64,000 nt of DNA from Minisyncoccota bacterium (GCA_018657765.1 JABHWM010000005.1:1-64000), one strand, 5' to 3'; positions 33,235 to 42,655 are shown, counted from the stretch's first letter. The notes: a model not told the origin generated them from the letters alone. Numbers and translations: made by a program.

Positions 33235-33492
33235 ATGAGAAGAGAAATATTAAAACACAAAGTAGCCTATGGTTCTTTATTAATAGCTTTATTATTTTTT
33301 ACGATCAGCTTTTTTTCTGTTTGGCCCAATAGATTAATGCAGAGAGTTCTAGTCGTTGGATTAGCTGTTTTTTATTTTGTCTGGGGTTTGACTACTCATG
33401 TAAAGTCCAAAAAATTAACACAGTATGTGGTAATGGAGTATCTAGCTATGTCACTACTAGTGGGAATTCTATTATTTCTGGTAACATTGTAA
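33235..33492 (+). CDS. Small three-helix membrane protein
   Basis: 85 aa with three hydrophobic helices (about 12-29, 36-52 and 65-84). It starts 1 bp after the CAP gene's stop and ends 2 bp before the next gene, so it is within an operon. No family recognised. Confidence 0.7.
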   Translation: MRREILKHKVAYGSLLIALLFFTISFFSVWPNRLMQRVLVVGLAVFYFVWGLTTHVKSKKLTQYVVMEYLAMSLLVGILLFLVTL

Positions 33493-33494
33493 TA

Positions 33495-34331
33495 ATGAAA
33501 AAAAACTTAATTACCATCACTATCCTTTTGGGAAGTTTCTTGTTGGGTAACTTGTTTATTCCTCTTGTTTTAGCTCAAGAAATTCCAGAACCAGTAAAAA
33601 ACGAGGAAGTTGTGGCCAGAGAGAGATTAGAATCAGAGATAGCCGGTCTTAAGGAAGTTTATAGAGGACAGTTATCCGAATACAGAGATGCAGATAAAGA
33701 GTTTGTAATCGCCAAAGATCAGTATCATCAGCTAGGAACTTTGGCTTCTATTAATGATGCTACAGAAGCTGCTAGAAAAGTTTTTGCTCTTCGTGATCAA
33801 GTACTTATTAGTTATTTTGAGTTATTGAGGGCTAATATCATTAGTTCTGAAGGAATAGAGCTCTCTCTCAAAGAAATTGTAGTGAAAAGAATAGAGACAG
33901 AAGGTAGGTGGATGGTGGATCATAAGCAAAGAGTGATCAAGATGTTAGATAGAACTCAATTTAATTCTTTGGCAGATGAAGTAACTGAAAAAGAAGATGA
34001 TTTTAAAGAAGTAGCCCTACAGGCTATGGCAATTCTTTCTATGGGAGAACTACAAGATGTTTATGACCGGCTTGTTTTGGTCCGAAAAGATATTTATGAT
34101 CTAGAAGCAAAATCTAGTACAGCAGATAAGACTAGAGCTTCCAAAGAAACAGATAGATTAATATCTTCTGTGAAGATTAATTTGGATGAAGTCTGGGTAG
34201 AACTGGGAGAAGATATCGTGGATGGCAATGTTAGTAGTTTCTCTAGTAATTCCTTGAAAACTTTGGATCCTATTTATTCTGGTCTTAATAAAACAGTATC
34301 ATTTTTACAAGAACTTTTGCGAGAACAATAA
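33495..34331 (+). CDS. Secreted or lipid-free anchored helical protein
   Basis: 278 aa. A signal peptide (about 1-28, ending LVLAQ) precedes a long, charged, mostly helical chain with heptad-like patterns (for example EVVARERLESEIAGLKEVY and ELLRANIISSEGIELSLKEI), so probably extended coiled coil outside the membrane. No enzymatic motif. It overlaps the following gene by one base (TAATG). Part of the 32268-34699 operon. Confidence 0.72.
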   Translation: MKKNLITITILLGSFLLGNLFIPLVLAQEIPEPVKNEEVVARERLESEIAGLKEVYRGQLSEYRDADKEFVIAKDQYHQLGTLASINDATEAARKVFALRDQVLISYFELLRANIISSEGIELSLKEIVVKRIETEGRWMVDHKQRVIKMLDRTQFNSLADEVTEKEDDFKEVALQAMAILSMGELQDVYDRLVLVRKDIYDLEAKSSTADKTRASKETDRLISSVKINLDEVWVELGEDIVDGNVSSFSSNSLKTLDPIYSGLNKTVSFLQELLREQ

Positions 34332-34699
34332 TGGAAGAAAACTACAATCAAAATCAAACCCAGTTTTCTGTAGAAGAACCTATTTTTGAGGTTCCTCAAC
34401 CAGAGATAGATCCACTGGCTACAAAAGAAAAGAAAAAAACAAAACCTATTGTTTTTATTGTTATTGGAGTAGTAGTACTGTTGATTACGATTATTATTTT
34501 GGCAGCCTTGAATAAGCCAGAAGAGGTAGTTGAAGAACTAACAGTGGAGACCCCAACCCCTACTTTAGTGCAAGAACTCAGCCCTATCGGGAAGAAACTT
34601 CAAGTAGCTATAGATAAATTAGAAAAAGCAAATCCAACGACTGAACAGCACCCTTTCCCTCCTATTGATATGGAGCTTCGGATAGATGACGCCAAATAA
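34331..34699 (+). CDS. Small single-pass membrane protein
   Basis: 122 aa. A proline- and acid-rich N-terminal part with a lysine cluster (KEKKKTKP) is followed by one strong helix (about 38-58, IVFIVIGVVVLLITIIILAAL) and a short Pro/Thr-rich external tail. By the positive-inside rule the N-terminus is cytoplasmic. It overlaps the previous gene by one base. Possibly a partner of the coiled-coil protein; unknown function. Confidence 0.68.
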   Translation: MEENYNQNQTQFSVEEPIFEVPQPEIDPLATKEKKKTKPIVFIVIGVVVLLITIIILAALNKPEEVVEELTVETPTPTLVQELSPIGKKLQVAIDKLEKANPTTEQHPFPPIDMELRIDDAK

Positions 34700-34753
34700 A
34701 TTACCTATCTTAGATTTAATAAGAACTTTGCAAAGCTAATAACTAACTAAAAA

Positions 34754-35680
34754 TTATTTAGATTTCTTTATCTTAGTGATTTTTTTACCTCCAAAGAATT
34801 CTGGAAATTTCCAACTCAATAAAACAAAAGCTGATATAGCCCAGAAAGCAACTTCTTGGATAGGTGAAAAAGTATTTGGGTAAATAACTTTTACCAAAAG
34901 TTCAATATAACTAACAGTTACCAGGATAGACAAGGTAAGCTTCCAGTTCTGACGCCATGTCTTTAGTGGGAATTTGGCTAGTTTGGAAAATATCCAGAGG
35001 AAAGTTGCATAGATAAAACTTACAAAAAATTTACCAGAAAGAAAGAAAGGCATAATAATAAATGGAAATGCCATTTGTACTCTTGGTTGGAATTCCTTTA
35101 TTTTTTCATTAGTTAGTTTTTGGAAAGCTGGTAAGTCATCATGCTGAAGTGAAAATCCAGGTGATGTGATGATGTCTCTTAATGGTTCAGTAACTATTTT
35201 TGTTTCATCCCCAGTTTGTTCATCTTCAATCATAAAACTTATTTCTTCAGGGGATATCACTGCGAATGTTTGTTCATCTTTTATAAGTTGTTGTTTTTCA
35301 TCTTCTGATGAAAACTCTGATCTATAACGAATCAAATTAGGTCTAAAAAACTCAGATTCAAATAATTGAGCCAAATCTAGATCTGCATTTTCATACTTTT
35401 CTTCTGGCGAAAGACTGAGCTGTTCTTCATTCCAGCTGATAATAAGATCTTCTGGATATTGATTAACTATTTTTTCTTGGAAGTTAGTAAAAGAGGTGAT
35501 GATTTTTGGTATTTGAACAACAGAAAAATATGCACCACGTAAAAAACCTACTAACAGCATACTAATAACAAAAAAGCTTAGGATATGTTTTTTAGGTAAT
35601 ATTACCCATTTTTTATAGCTGTTTGGTTGAGTAAAGCTATTAATTAATAAAGTTGTGTAGTTTTCTATGGTTTTTTTCAT
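34754..35680 (-). CDS. DUF1189-like membrane protein
   Basis: 308 aa. One N-terminal helix (about 30-50), a 140-residue acidic extracytoplasmic domain, then four C-terminal helices (from about 200) and a basic tail (KKITKIKKSK). The opening (SFTQPNSYKKW, then an inner helix) and overall layout resemble DUF1189 proteins, whose function is not known. The assignment is from layout rather than a strict motif. It is the only minus-strand gene between 30.6 and 42.6 kb. Confidence 0.6.
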   Translation of the reverse strand: MKKTIENYTTLLINSFTQPNSYKKWVILPKKHILSFFVISMLLVGFLRGAYFSVVQIPKIITSFTNFQEKIVNQYPEDLIISWNEEQLSLSPEEKYENADLDLAQLFESEFFRPNLIRYRSEFSSEDEKQQLIKDEQTFAVISPEEISFMIEDEQTGDETKIVTEPLRDIITSPGFSLQHDDLPAFQKLTNEKIKEFQPRVQMAFPFIIMPFFLSGKFFVSFIYATFLWIFSKLAKFPLKTWRQNWKLTLSILVTVSYIELLVKVIYPNTFSPIQEVAFWAISAFVLLSWKFPEFFGGKKITKIKKSK

Positions 35681-35743
35681 ATCTTAATGAAGCAGTATAT
35701 CAGCTCTTTTATAAAATCCTTTCACATCTTTAAATCTTTAGGG

Positions 35744-35749
35744 TAGAAT
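35744..35749 (+). promoter_or_regulatory. -10 box of frr, leaderless type
   Basis: TAGAAT lies 9 nt before ATG 35759; no ribosome binding site is visible in the gap. Confidence 0.45.
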
Positions 35750-35758
35750 GGATAGTAT

Positions 35759-36310
35759 ATGATTCAAAAAAATGATTATGTTCAACAATTTACTAAGTCT
35801 TTAAAACATACAGAAGGTGAAGTTGCTACTCTCAGAACTGGTAGAGCAACTGTTCAGATGCTGGATGACGTTACTGTAGAAGCTTATGGTTCTGTGATGA
35901 ATCTTAATGAAGTTGGTTCTGTAACCGCTCCAGATCCTACATTATTGGTGATTTCTCCATGGGATAAAGGTCTCGTAGGAGCTGTTGAAAAAGGAGTTAT
36001 TGCAGCCAATCTTAATCTTAATCCAATAGTAGATGGTGAAACAGTCAAGGTTCCAGTTCCTCCTCTTACACAAGAGAGACGTCAGGAAATGGTAAAGATA
36101 CTTCATCAAAAATCAGAAAGTGGCAGAGTGATGATTCGTTCTGTACGATCAGATGTAAAACAGACTATTGATTCCCAAAAAGGTGAAGCTGGTATTAGTG
36201 AAGATGATATAGAGCTTTCTTTAAAAGAACTAGAAAATTTGACCAAAGAATATATAGAGAAAATAGATCTTTTAGTAAAAGACAAAGAAAAAGAATTACT
36301 TTCTTTGTAG
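35759..36310 (+). CDS. frr: Ribosome recycling factor
   Basis: With EF-G, splits post-termination ribosomes. The 183 aa length is normal; the RRF pattern is clear: LRTGRATVQMLDDVTVEAYGS (in two pieces about 22-43), the VISPWDKGLV strand, and PVPPLTQERRQEMVK near 104-118, then the long C-terminal helix. TAGAAT (35744-35749) stands 9 nt before the ATG with no Shine-Dalgarno, so it is probably leaderless. The usual neighbours pyrH and tsf are absent; rseP follows after 3 bp. Confidence 0.96.
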   Translation: MIQKNDYVQQFTKSLKHTEGEVATLRTGRATVQMLDDVTVEAYGSVMNLNEVGSVTAPDPTLLVISPWDKGLVGAVEKGVIAANLNLNPIVDGETVKVPVPPLTQERRQEMVKILHQKSESGRVMIRSVRSDVKQTIDSQKGEAGISEDDIELSLKELENLTKEYIEKIDLLVKDKEKELLSL

Positions 36311-36313
36311 TAT

Positions 36314-37432
36314 ATGACAACGTTTATTTTTATCCTCATTCTCTCTTTTTTAGTTTTGATCCATGAGCTTGGACATTTTTTGCTAGCCAAAAAACATAAA
36401 ATAAAGGTTCATGAGTTTGGTTTTGGGTATCCTCCAAAAGTTATAAAGCTTTTTTCCTGGAAAGGAACTGATTTTACTTTGAACCTCATTCCATTTGGTG
36501 GTTTTGTGAGATTGGAAGGTGAAGAGTTCAACTCAGAAGAAGATTCAAAGATAGCATCAAAAGATGCTTTTTATAATAAATCAGCCAAAGCTAGGTTAGC
36601 AGTTATTTTTGCTGGTCCATTAGTAAATATTATTTATGCTTTAGCTGTCTTTTCTGTGGTGTTTAGCGTTATGGGTATTCCCAAAGACTTGGAAGGTAGA
36701 GCTCGTATAGCAGAGATTGCAGTAGATTCTCCTGCTCAACAGTCTGGAATAGAGGCAGACTATGAGATAGTTGGCTTTCGTTTATTTGATGACACTATAA
36801 AAACAACTAATATCACTGAAGTTATCGAGTTTACCAAGATAAATAAAGGACAGACAGTTGCTGTTCAGTTAGTTGGTCCTTGTGAGCAAGATACTTGTCT
36901 AGAAAAAATAACAGAAAAAGAAGTTTATATCCGTCTTGATGAAGAACTTCCTGTCGGTCAGGGGTCGATGGGTGTTGTTTTTAGTGATTTTTATTTTCAA
37001 AAAGAAGTTTGGTATTTACAGCCATTTCTGGGTATGTGGTATGGATTACAAGAGGCTATTAGTATGGCTGGCTTGATAGTTATGGCTTTATTCTCTTTAT
37101 TCAAAGATATTTTTTCAGGCTCTGGAGTTCCAGAAGGATTAGCAGGTCCCGTAGGAATAGTTCATCAGGCTAGTAGTAATAATCTCTTGGAACAAGGTTG
37201 GTTAGCAGTACTTGGGTTTTCTGGAATGTTATCTCTCAATTTGGGTATCATGAATATTCTACCGATTCCTGCTCTTGATGGTGGTAGAATCTTATTTATC
37301 TTATTGGAGAAGTTTATCGGTAAAAAAAGAGTTCAAAAATTTGAAGGAGTTGCAAACTTTGGAGGATTTGTGTTATTACTCAGTTTAATAATTATTCTCT
37401 CAGTAAGAGATGTGTTGCGTATTTTTCAGTAA
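36314..37432 (+). CDS. rseP: Site-2 protease RseP (intramembrane metalloprotease)
   Basis: M50 zinc protease that cuts membrane-embedded regulators or leftover signal peptides. HELGH at 17-21 in the first helix and NILPIPALDGGR in the C-terminal helix supply the zinc ligands. A PDZ domain lies between (DSPAQQSGIEADYEIVGF, about 138-155). The 372 aa length is normal, with four helices. It starts 3 bp after frr. In other bacteria frr-cdsA-rseP is a common order; cdsA and dxr are not here. Confidence 0.94.
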   Translation: MTTFIFILILSFLVLIHELGHFLLAKKHKIKVHEFGFGYPPKVIKLFSWKGTDFTLNLIPFGGFVRLEGEEFNSEEDSKIASKDAFYNKSAKARLAVIFAGPLVNIIYALAVFSVVFSVMGIPKDLEGRARIAEIAVDSPAQQSGIEADYEIVGFRLFDDTIKTTNITEVIEFTKINKGQTVAVQLVGPCEQDTCLEKITEKEVYIRLDEELPVGQGSMGVVFSDFYFQKEVWYLQPFLGMWYGLQEAISMAGLIVMALFSLFKDIFSGSGVPEGLAGPVGIVHQASSNNLLEQGWLAVLGFSGMLSLNLGIMNILPIPALDGGRILFILLEKFIGKKRVQKFEGVANFGGFVLLLSLIIILSVRDVLRIFQ

Positions 37433-37465
37433 ATTATTTTGATATTTTTAGAAGAGATATATAAT

Positions 37466-37726
37466 ATGGCAAAAAAAAGAACTAAAGCCCAAAAGAAAAA
37501 CAGAAAACATGTAATTCAGGCACAGCAAAAGTCTGCTCTGGAAAAAACTATTGTTAGTAGTGATAATAAAAAGGGTAATAGTAAAAAATCAGTAATAAGT
37601 ACAAAAAAAAGATTTTTTAATCAAGAACAACAATATATTATCAAAGATCTTTGGAGAACTGGGATATATACTTTTGTAATTATAGCTGTTTTATTGGCTA
37701 TTTTTGTTTATACTAAGACATCTTAA
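37466..37726 (+). CDS. Small basic single-pass membrane protein
   Basis: 86 aa from ATG 37466. A highly basic N-terminus (AKKRTKAQKKNRKH) is followed by a polar linker and one C-terminal helix (about 63-82). A tail-anchored layout with the basic region in the cytoplasm, where it could touch nucleic acid or ribosomes; that is inference. The frame extends to 37439, but the ATG at 37466 gives the conserved-looking basic start. Confidence 0.6.
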   Translation: MAKKRTKAQKKNRKHVIQAQQKSALEKTIVSSDNKKGNSKKSVISTKKRFFNQEQQYIIKDLWRTGIYTFVIIAVLLAIFVYTKTS

Positions 37727-37769
37727 AAATGAAAAATTTTGAATTATAAAGAAAAGGATTTATATAAAA

Positions 37770-38966
37770 ATGCAAAAAAAACACCTTATTTTAGCTCTAG
37801 TTCTCTATGCTTTTTCGGCAGTTGGCTCATTTAGCGCTTTCTCATATCTTGATAAATCAAAAGTGGTTTTACCTGGAACAGTTGGCTCAGATGGGGTTCA
37901 AGGCGGAGAGACTTTACTGGGAGCTTTACTGGAGATAGATCCAGCAGCACCAAGAGATCAGGCTTGTCCTTTGAATGGAGCGTTATATTCTCAGATAGAA
38001 AAAGATACCTGGGAAACAAGACGTCCTCTTTTTGTGATGATCGAGAATCATCCAGAAGCTAGACCTCAATCTGGTTTATCCAAGGCTGATATTGTTTTTG
38101 AAGCAGTTGCAGAAGGTGGTGTCACTAGATTTGGTGCAATGTTTTACTGTGCAGCTCAAATTCAGGATTTAACTTTGGCACCTATTAGATCTGCAAGAAC
38201 TTATTTCTTGGATTGGACATCTGGATTTAACTTACCAATGTATGTTCATGTTGGAGGAGCTAACGTTCCTGGTCCAACAAATGCTTTGGGTCAAATAGTA
38301 GATTATGGCTGGGCTTTAGAAAATGATCTAAATCAGTTCTCTATTGGTTATCCTACTTTTATTCGTGACTATAATCGTGTTCCTGGAAAAGATATTGCTA
38401 CAGAACACACTATGGTAACTACTACAGAAAAACTTTGGGAAGTCTCTGAAGAAAGAGAATGGACAAACATGTCTCCAGATAGAAAAGTTGGACGAAAAGT
38501 TGTCGAAGGTAGTGATTGGAAAGAAGGCTATGATGGCTTTTCTTTTGAAGATGAAAAACCAGAAATTGGAAGTGCTACTAGTGTAAGTTATGATTTCTGG
38601 AGTGGTTATGGAGATTACTCTGTTGCTTGGGAATATGATGCAGAAAAAGATGCTTATGCTAGATCTATGGGTGGAGAAAAACACATGGATATTAATAATG
38701 ATAAGCAGATCATGGCTCATAACGTGGTTGTTTTATTGATGACTGAAAAAGGACCAATTAACGAGAAAAAACACATGATCTACGGTACAACTGGTACTGG
38801 TGATGCTCTTATCTTTAAACATGGAGAAGCTATCGAAGCAACCTGGAGTAAAAAGACTAGAACTTCAGAGTTAGAGTTAGTTGATTCAAAAGGTAAAAAT
38901 ATCGAAATGGCTCGTGGAATGATCTGGTTCTCAGCTTTATCTATCGGTAGTGAAGTAGAGTACTAA
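37770..38966 (+). CDS. DUF3048 (YerB-like) exported protein
   Basis: 398 aa. An N-terminal signal anchor (about 6-24) is followed by the DUF3048 signature: RPLFVMIENHPEARPQSGL, then ADIVFEAVAEGGVTRFGAMF and APIRSARTYFLDWTS, each given as separate segments near 88-145. DUF3048 proteins are extracytoplasmic and of unknown function (YerB in Bacillus). Length is usual. Its own leader of about 40 bp follows the previous gene. Confidence 0.88.
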   Translation: MQKKHLILALVLYAFSAVGSFSAFSYLDKSKVVLPGTVGSDGVQGGETLLGALLEIDPAAPRDQACPLNGALYSQIEKDTWETRRPLFVMIENHPEARPQSGLSKADIVFEAVAEGGVTRFGAMFYCAAQIQDLTLAPIRSARTYFLDWTSGFNLPMYVHVGGANVPGPTNALGQIVDYGWALENDLNQFSIGYPTFIRDYNRVPGKDIATEHTMVTTTEKLWEVSEEREWTNMSPDRKVGRKVVEGSDWKEGYDGFSFEDEKPEIGSATSVSYDFWSGYGDYSVAWEYDAEKDAYARSMGGEKHMDINNDKQIMAHNVVVLLMTEKGPINEKKHMIYGTTGTGDALIFKHGEAIEATWSKKTRTSELELVDSKGKNIEMARGMIWFSALSIGSEVEY

Positions 38967-39037
38967 TTTTTCAAAACGTGGTATACTTTTTTTGAGTACA
39001 AAAACAACTCAATTAATATAACTAAATAAGTATAATT

Positions 39038-39637
39038 ATGGCTAATTTAAAAGATCTTATTGTCTCTAGAGTTAGAGTGAAAATGTTAGAGCTTTTCTTC
39101 ACTAATTCAGAGGAAATGTATTATGTCCGTGAGATTACCAGGAATATTAAAGAAGAAATAAATGCGGTTAGAAGAGAACTGGATCGTTTACTGGGAGCTG
39201 GTTTACTGAAAAGTGAACAGCGAGGTAATAGACTTTATTACTTTCTAAATAAAAAATATCTATATTTCCAAGAATTTGAACAAATTATAGTGAAGAGCAC
39301 TGGTCTTGGTAAAAAAATTCGTCGTTTAAGAAGAAAATTAGGTCAGGTTGAGTTCGTCATGTTCTCTGGAAAGTATGTCCGTGGTCTTGCACCAACCAAT
39401 GATGAAGTAGAGGTACTAGTAATTGGAGATGTAGTGATTTCTGAGTTACAAGCTCTTATGAAAGATGAAGAGAAAAGACTGGGTAGAGAAGTTAACTATG
39501 CTGTCTTTGATGCTCAAGAATTTAATTTCCGTAAAACTCGTAGAGATCCATTTATTATGGAGATTTTATACAGCACTAGGGTTATGGTATTAGGTAATGA
39601 AGATGAGTTTGCTCATCGTCAGGTTCAAGGCTTGTAG
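39038..39637 (+). CDS. Winged-helix protein with nucleotidyltransferase-like C-terminal domain
   Basis: 199 aa. Residues 8-75 form a winged-helix DNA-binding domain (VRVKMLELFFTN, YYVREITRNIKEEINAVRREL, GLLKSEQRGNRLYYFLN, as three pieces). The C-terminal half (from about 95) has the outline of a minimal nucleotidyltransferase (MNT) fold, but the usual GSxARG...DxD core is replaced by FSGKYVRG ... DEVEVLVIG, so it is probably inactive or only partly conserved. A regulator is likely. It sits 3 bp upstream of secD, so it may control or be coexpressed with the Sec accessory genes. Confidence 0.75.
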   Translation: MANLKDLIVSRVRVKMLELFFTNSEEMYYVREITRNIKEEINAVRRELDRLLGAGLLKSEQRGNRLYYFLNKKYLYFQEFEQIIVKSTGLGKKIRRLRRKLGQVEFVMFSGKYVRGLAPTNDEVEVLVIGDVVISELQALMKDEEKRLGREVNYAVFDAQEFNFRKTRRDPFIMEILYSTRVMVLGNEDEFAHRQVQGL

Positions 39638-39640
39638 ATC

Positions 39641-41041
39641 ATGACAAGTCTGACTAAACGCTTACTATTTATCGTTTTTTTGACTATCTTTTCTGCATAC
39701 ATTGCCCTTCCCAGTCAATTTAATCTAGATTTTTCTATAGCCAATTTTAAGGTTCAAAAAGAAATTCACGTTCCTAAAATATCTATCAATTTATTTGGTA
39801 ATAATTTCTCTAGTGATATTCCTTTAAAGAAAGGTCTTGATTTACAAGGAGGAATGCAGGTTGTTTTGCAGGCTGATATGACTAATATTGCCGCCGAAGA
39901 TCGTGATGACGCTTTAGATTCTGCACAAGAAATTATTCGTCGTAGGATAGATCTATATGGAGTAAATGAGCCAGTCATTCAAACTTCAAAATCTGGTGAT
40001 CAGTATCGTTTAATTATTGAACTTCCGGGTATAGATGATCCCAAAGAAGCTTTGTCTTTGGTGGGAACAACAGCTCAGTTAGATTTTCGTTTGGAAAAAG
40101 AAATAGAATTACCTGATGATTCAGAGGAAAATTTGGAATTAATATTGCCAGATAATTTAGGGTTTGTTCAGACAGAGTTAACTGGTAAAGAACTAAAAAA
40201 AGCCAATGTACAGTTTGATCCAAATACTGGTGAGCCAGTAATTGCTCTACAGTTTGATGGAACTGGTACGGATCTTTTTGCTGCTTTGACTACGGATAAC
40301 ATTGGTAAGAGAATAGGTATTTTTATAGATGGTATTCCAGTTGTTATGCCGGTTGTCTCTACTGCTATTTTGGATGGGAGAGCGATTCTAACAGGTGGTT
40401 TTGACATTGAAAGTGCAAAGCAACTGTCTATTCAGCTCAATGCTGGCGCATTGCCTGTTCCGATAGATATTCTTGAGCAAAGAACTATTGGGGCAAATCT
40501 GGGAGAAGCATCTATCCAACAAAGTGTTTTTGCTGGCTTGGTTGGATTGGGATTGGTTATTGTTTTTATGATTTTGAATTATGGATTTCATGGTTCAATA
40601 GCTGCTTTGGCTTTGGTTGTTTACTCAGTTTTGACGATTGCTGTTTATAAAATCTTGGGTGTGACCTTAACTCTTCCAGGGATTGCTGGTTTATTACTTT
40701 CTATTGGGATGGCTGTCGATGCTAATATTCTTATTTTTGAGCGCTTTAAAGAAGAGTTTCGAGTTGGTCATTCTTATCTCAATGCACTAGAACTTGGTTT
40801 TGGTAGAGCCTGGGAAAGTATCAAAGATGCTAATCTAGCTACTATTATTACTGCTTTAGTTTTGATTAATCCTTTAAATTTGGAGTTCTTGAATAGAAGT
40901 GGTTTGGTAAGAGGTTTTGGAGTAACTCTTTTAATAGGGGTTCTTCTAAGTCTATTTACGGGGGTAGTGGTGAGTAGAACTTTACTTAGATCTTTTGCCC
41001 CTATTTTAGAGAAAATATATAAGAAAAAGGATAAATCATGA
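39641..41041 (+). CDS. secD: Protein translocase subunit SecD
   Basis: RND-family accessory subunit that uses the proton gradient to pull exported proteins through SecYEG. An N-terminal helix, the GLDLQGGMQVVLQ signature (about 65-77), the periplasmic-type P1 domain, then five C-terminal helices with the conserved GMAVDANILIFERFKEE motif. The 466 aa are shorter than E. coli SecD (615) but usual for compact SecD. Starts 3 bp after the winged-helix gene and overlaps secF by 4 bp. Confidence 0.95.
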   Translation: MTSLTKRLLFIVFLTIFSAYIALPSQFNLDFSIANFKVQKEIHVPKISINLFGNNFSSDIPLKKGLDLQGGMQVVLQADMTNIAAEDRDDALDSAQEIIRRRIDLYGVNEPVIQTSKSGDQYRLIIELPGIDDPKEALSLVGTTAQLDFRLEKEIELPDDSEENLELILPDNLGFVQTELTGKELKKANVQFDPNTGEPVIALQFDGTGTDLFAALTTDNIGKRIGIFIDGIPVVMPVVSTAILDGRAILTGGFDIESAKQLSIQLNAGALPVPIDILEQRTIGANLGEASIQQSVFAGLVGLGLVIVFMILNYGFHGSIAALALVVYSVLTIAVYKILGVTLTLPGIAGLLLSIGMAVDANILIFERFKEEFRVGHSYLNALELGFGRAWESIKDANLATIITALVLINPLNLEFLNRSGLVRGFGVTLLIGVLLSLFTGVVVSRTLLRSFAPILEKIYKKKDKS

Positions 41042-41898
41042 AGTTCATGAAGCATCGTTGGTTGTTTTTTTTAATCTCGGCAATAGTTTTAGTTCCTGGA
41101 ATTTTTTCTTTATTAACTGTTGGTTTGAAGCCAGCTATTGATTTTACTGGTGGTACTTTACTAGAGCTTCATATTGATAAAGATATTAACGAAGAAAAAT
41201 GGAAAGAACTAGCTGGGGAAGAACTTGCTCTGCAATCTGTTCAGACTTCAGCAGGAGATAATTTTATTCTGAGAGGTAAACCGGTTAGTGAAGAGATTAA
41301 GCAGAACTTTGTAAATAAAGTTTCTGAAGAGGTAGGTGAGGTAGAGGTCATTAGATTCGAGACTGTAGGACCTATTTTGGGGCAAGAATTGATTAGAAAA
41401 ATGCTTTGGGCTGGGTTAATCTTGATTGTTTTTATTCTTTTATATGTTGCAAAACAATTCTCTGATATTTCTTTTGGAGTTTCTGCAATCTTGGCAATGT
41501 TACATGATTCATTAGTTGTTTTGGGAAGTTTTAGTTTACTGGGATATTTTTCTGGAATAGAAGTAGATGTTCTTTTTGTGACAGCTTTATTAACAACTCT
41601 GTCTTTCTCTGTTCATGACACAATTGTTGTTTTTGATAGAATTAGAGAACTGAATCGTAAGTATCCAAAATATTCTTTTGAAGAGATGGCCGATAGAGCT
41701 GTCAGTGAAACTCTAGTTCGTTCATTGAATAACTCAATCACTATTCTTGTTATGTTGTTATCTCTAGTTCTACTAGGTGGGCAATCTATTCGTTGGTTCT
41801 CAGTTGCTTTACTCATAGGGGCTGTGACTGGTACTTATTCCAGTACTTTTACAGCTGTTCCATTACTTGTAGAGTGGAATAAACGTTCTAAGAAATGA
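41038..41898 (+). CDS. secF: Protein translocase subunit SecF
   Basis: Partner of SecD. One N-terminal helix, the AIDFTGGTLLEL motif (about 32-43), a small external domain and five helices with the conserved HDTIVVFDRIREL segment. The 286 aa length is normal. Translationally coupled to secD by an ATGA overlap. It ends with TGA, confirming that TGA is a stop codon here. Confidence 0.95.
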   Translation: MKFMKHRWLFFLISAIVLVPGIFSLLTVGLKPAIDFTGGTLLELHIDKDINEEKWKELAGEELALQSVQTSAGDNFILRGKPVSEEIKQNFVNKVSEEVGEVEVIRFETVGPILGQELIRKMLWAGLILIVFILLYVAKQFSDISFGVSAILAMLHDSLVVLGSFSLLGYFSGIEVDVLFVTALLTTLSFSVHDTIVVFDRIRELNRKYPKYSFEEMADRAVSETLVRSLNNSITILVMLLSLVLLGGQSIRWFSVALLIGAVTGTYSSTFTAVPLLVEWNKRSKK

Positions 41899-41928
41899 AG
41901 CTTAATAATAGTTTTAAAGGAATCTAAT

Positions 41929-42630
41929 ATGTTCCGAGATACAGTTCACCAAAAAAAGCAAATCGAAGTAATTGAATCTATAGAGAGTTCTTTGAAAAAG
42001 AATACAACTTCTTTTTCTATGGTTGAACCAGTTAAAGATTTTTCTAAAGATAATAGAATTTGTTTGACTAGTGTTCATTTTCCCAAAGCTTCTTTTTTGG
42101 AAAAAATTCAGCAAGAAATTATTCAACCTTTGAAAGATATATCTCCAGAACATTTTTATTATCCGAATGGATCGATTCATGCAACTATAAAAAACGTTAA
42201 GGTTATTAATGATCCACCTTTATTTTCTGAGCAAGATGTAGAAACAACTAAAGAAGTTTTTCAGCAGGTTATTCCTCAATATAAAGCTTTTAAGATTTAT
42301 TATTATCGTTTGTTAGTTTTTCCTTATAACTTGGCTTTAGTGGGTACTACAGATCCAGAGCTTGATGAAATTATCTTGGATTTAGATTCTTCTTTGAATA
42401 AAGCTGGAGTGCCAGATGATAAAAAATATCTAAATGATAAATACTTTTTTAGTAATATTACTTTAGTTCGTTTTAATAGCCCTATTACTGAAGAATTTCG
42501 TAAAAAAATAAATGAGTTATCTACGAATATGAAACCATTTTCATATGAGGTTGACTCAGTTACGCTTCTAACTGGAAATGCTACTATGATGAAACTTAAT
42601 AAAAGAGGTACCTGGGATTTGAAAAAGTAA
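41929..42630 (+). CDS. Putative 2H phosphoesterase-like protein, second motif degenerate
   Basis: 233 aa, soluble. The first half contains SIHATIK (about 81-87), which fits the HxT motif of 2H phosphoesterases/RNA ligases. In the symmetrical place of the second half stands FSNITLVRF (about 167-175), where the histidine of the second HxT is missing. The domain may bind RNA or cyclic phosphate without catalysis, or may only resemble the family. AAAGGA before the ATG is a good ribosome binding site. It converges with cca. Confidence 0.55.
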   Translation: MFRDTVHQKKQIEVIESIESSLKKNTTSFSMVEPVKDFSKDNRICLTSVHFPKASFLEKIQQEIIQPLKDISPEHFYYPNGSIHATIKNVKVINDPPLFSEQDVETTKEVFQQVIPQYKAFKIYYYRLLVFPYNLALVGTTDPELDEIILDLDSSLNKAGVPDDKKYLNDKYFFSNITLVRFNSPITEEFRKKINELSTNMKPFSYEVDSVTLLTGNATMMKLNKRGTWDLKK

Positions 42631-42655
42631 TTTTATATTTTTTGAGTTCAATTTT

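Noticed and set aside
38328..38720. A 130-codon frame on the minus strand
   Set aside because: Antisense to the DUF3048 gene and rich in Phe/Ser/Ile as expected for a shadow.
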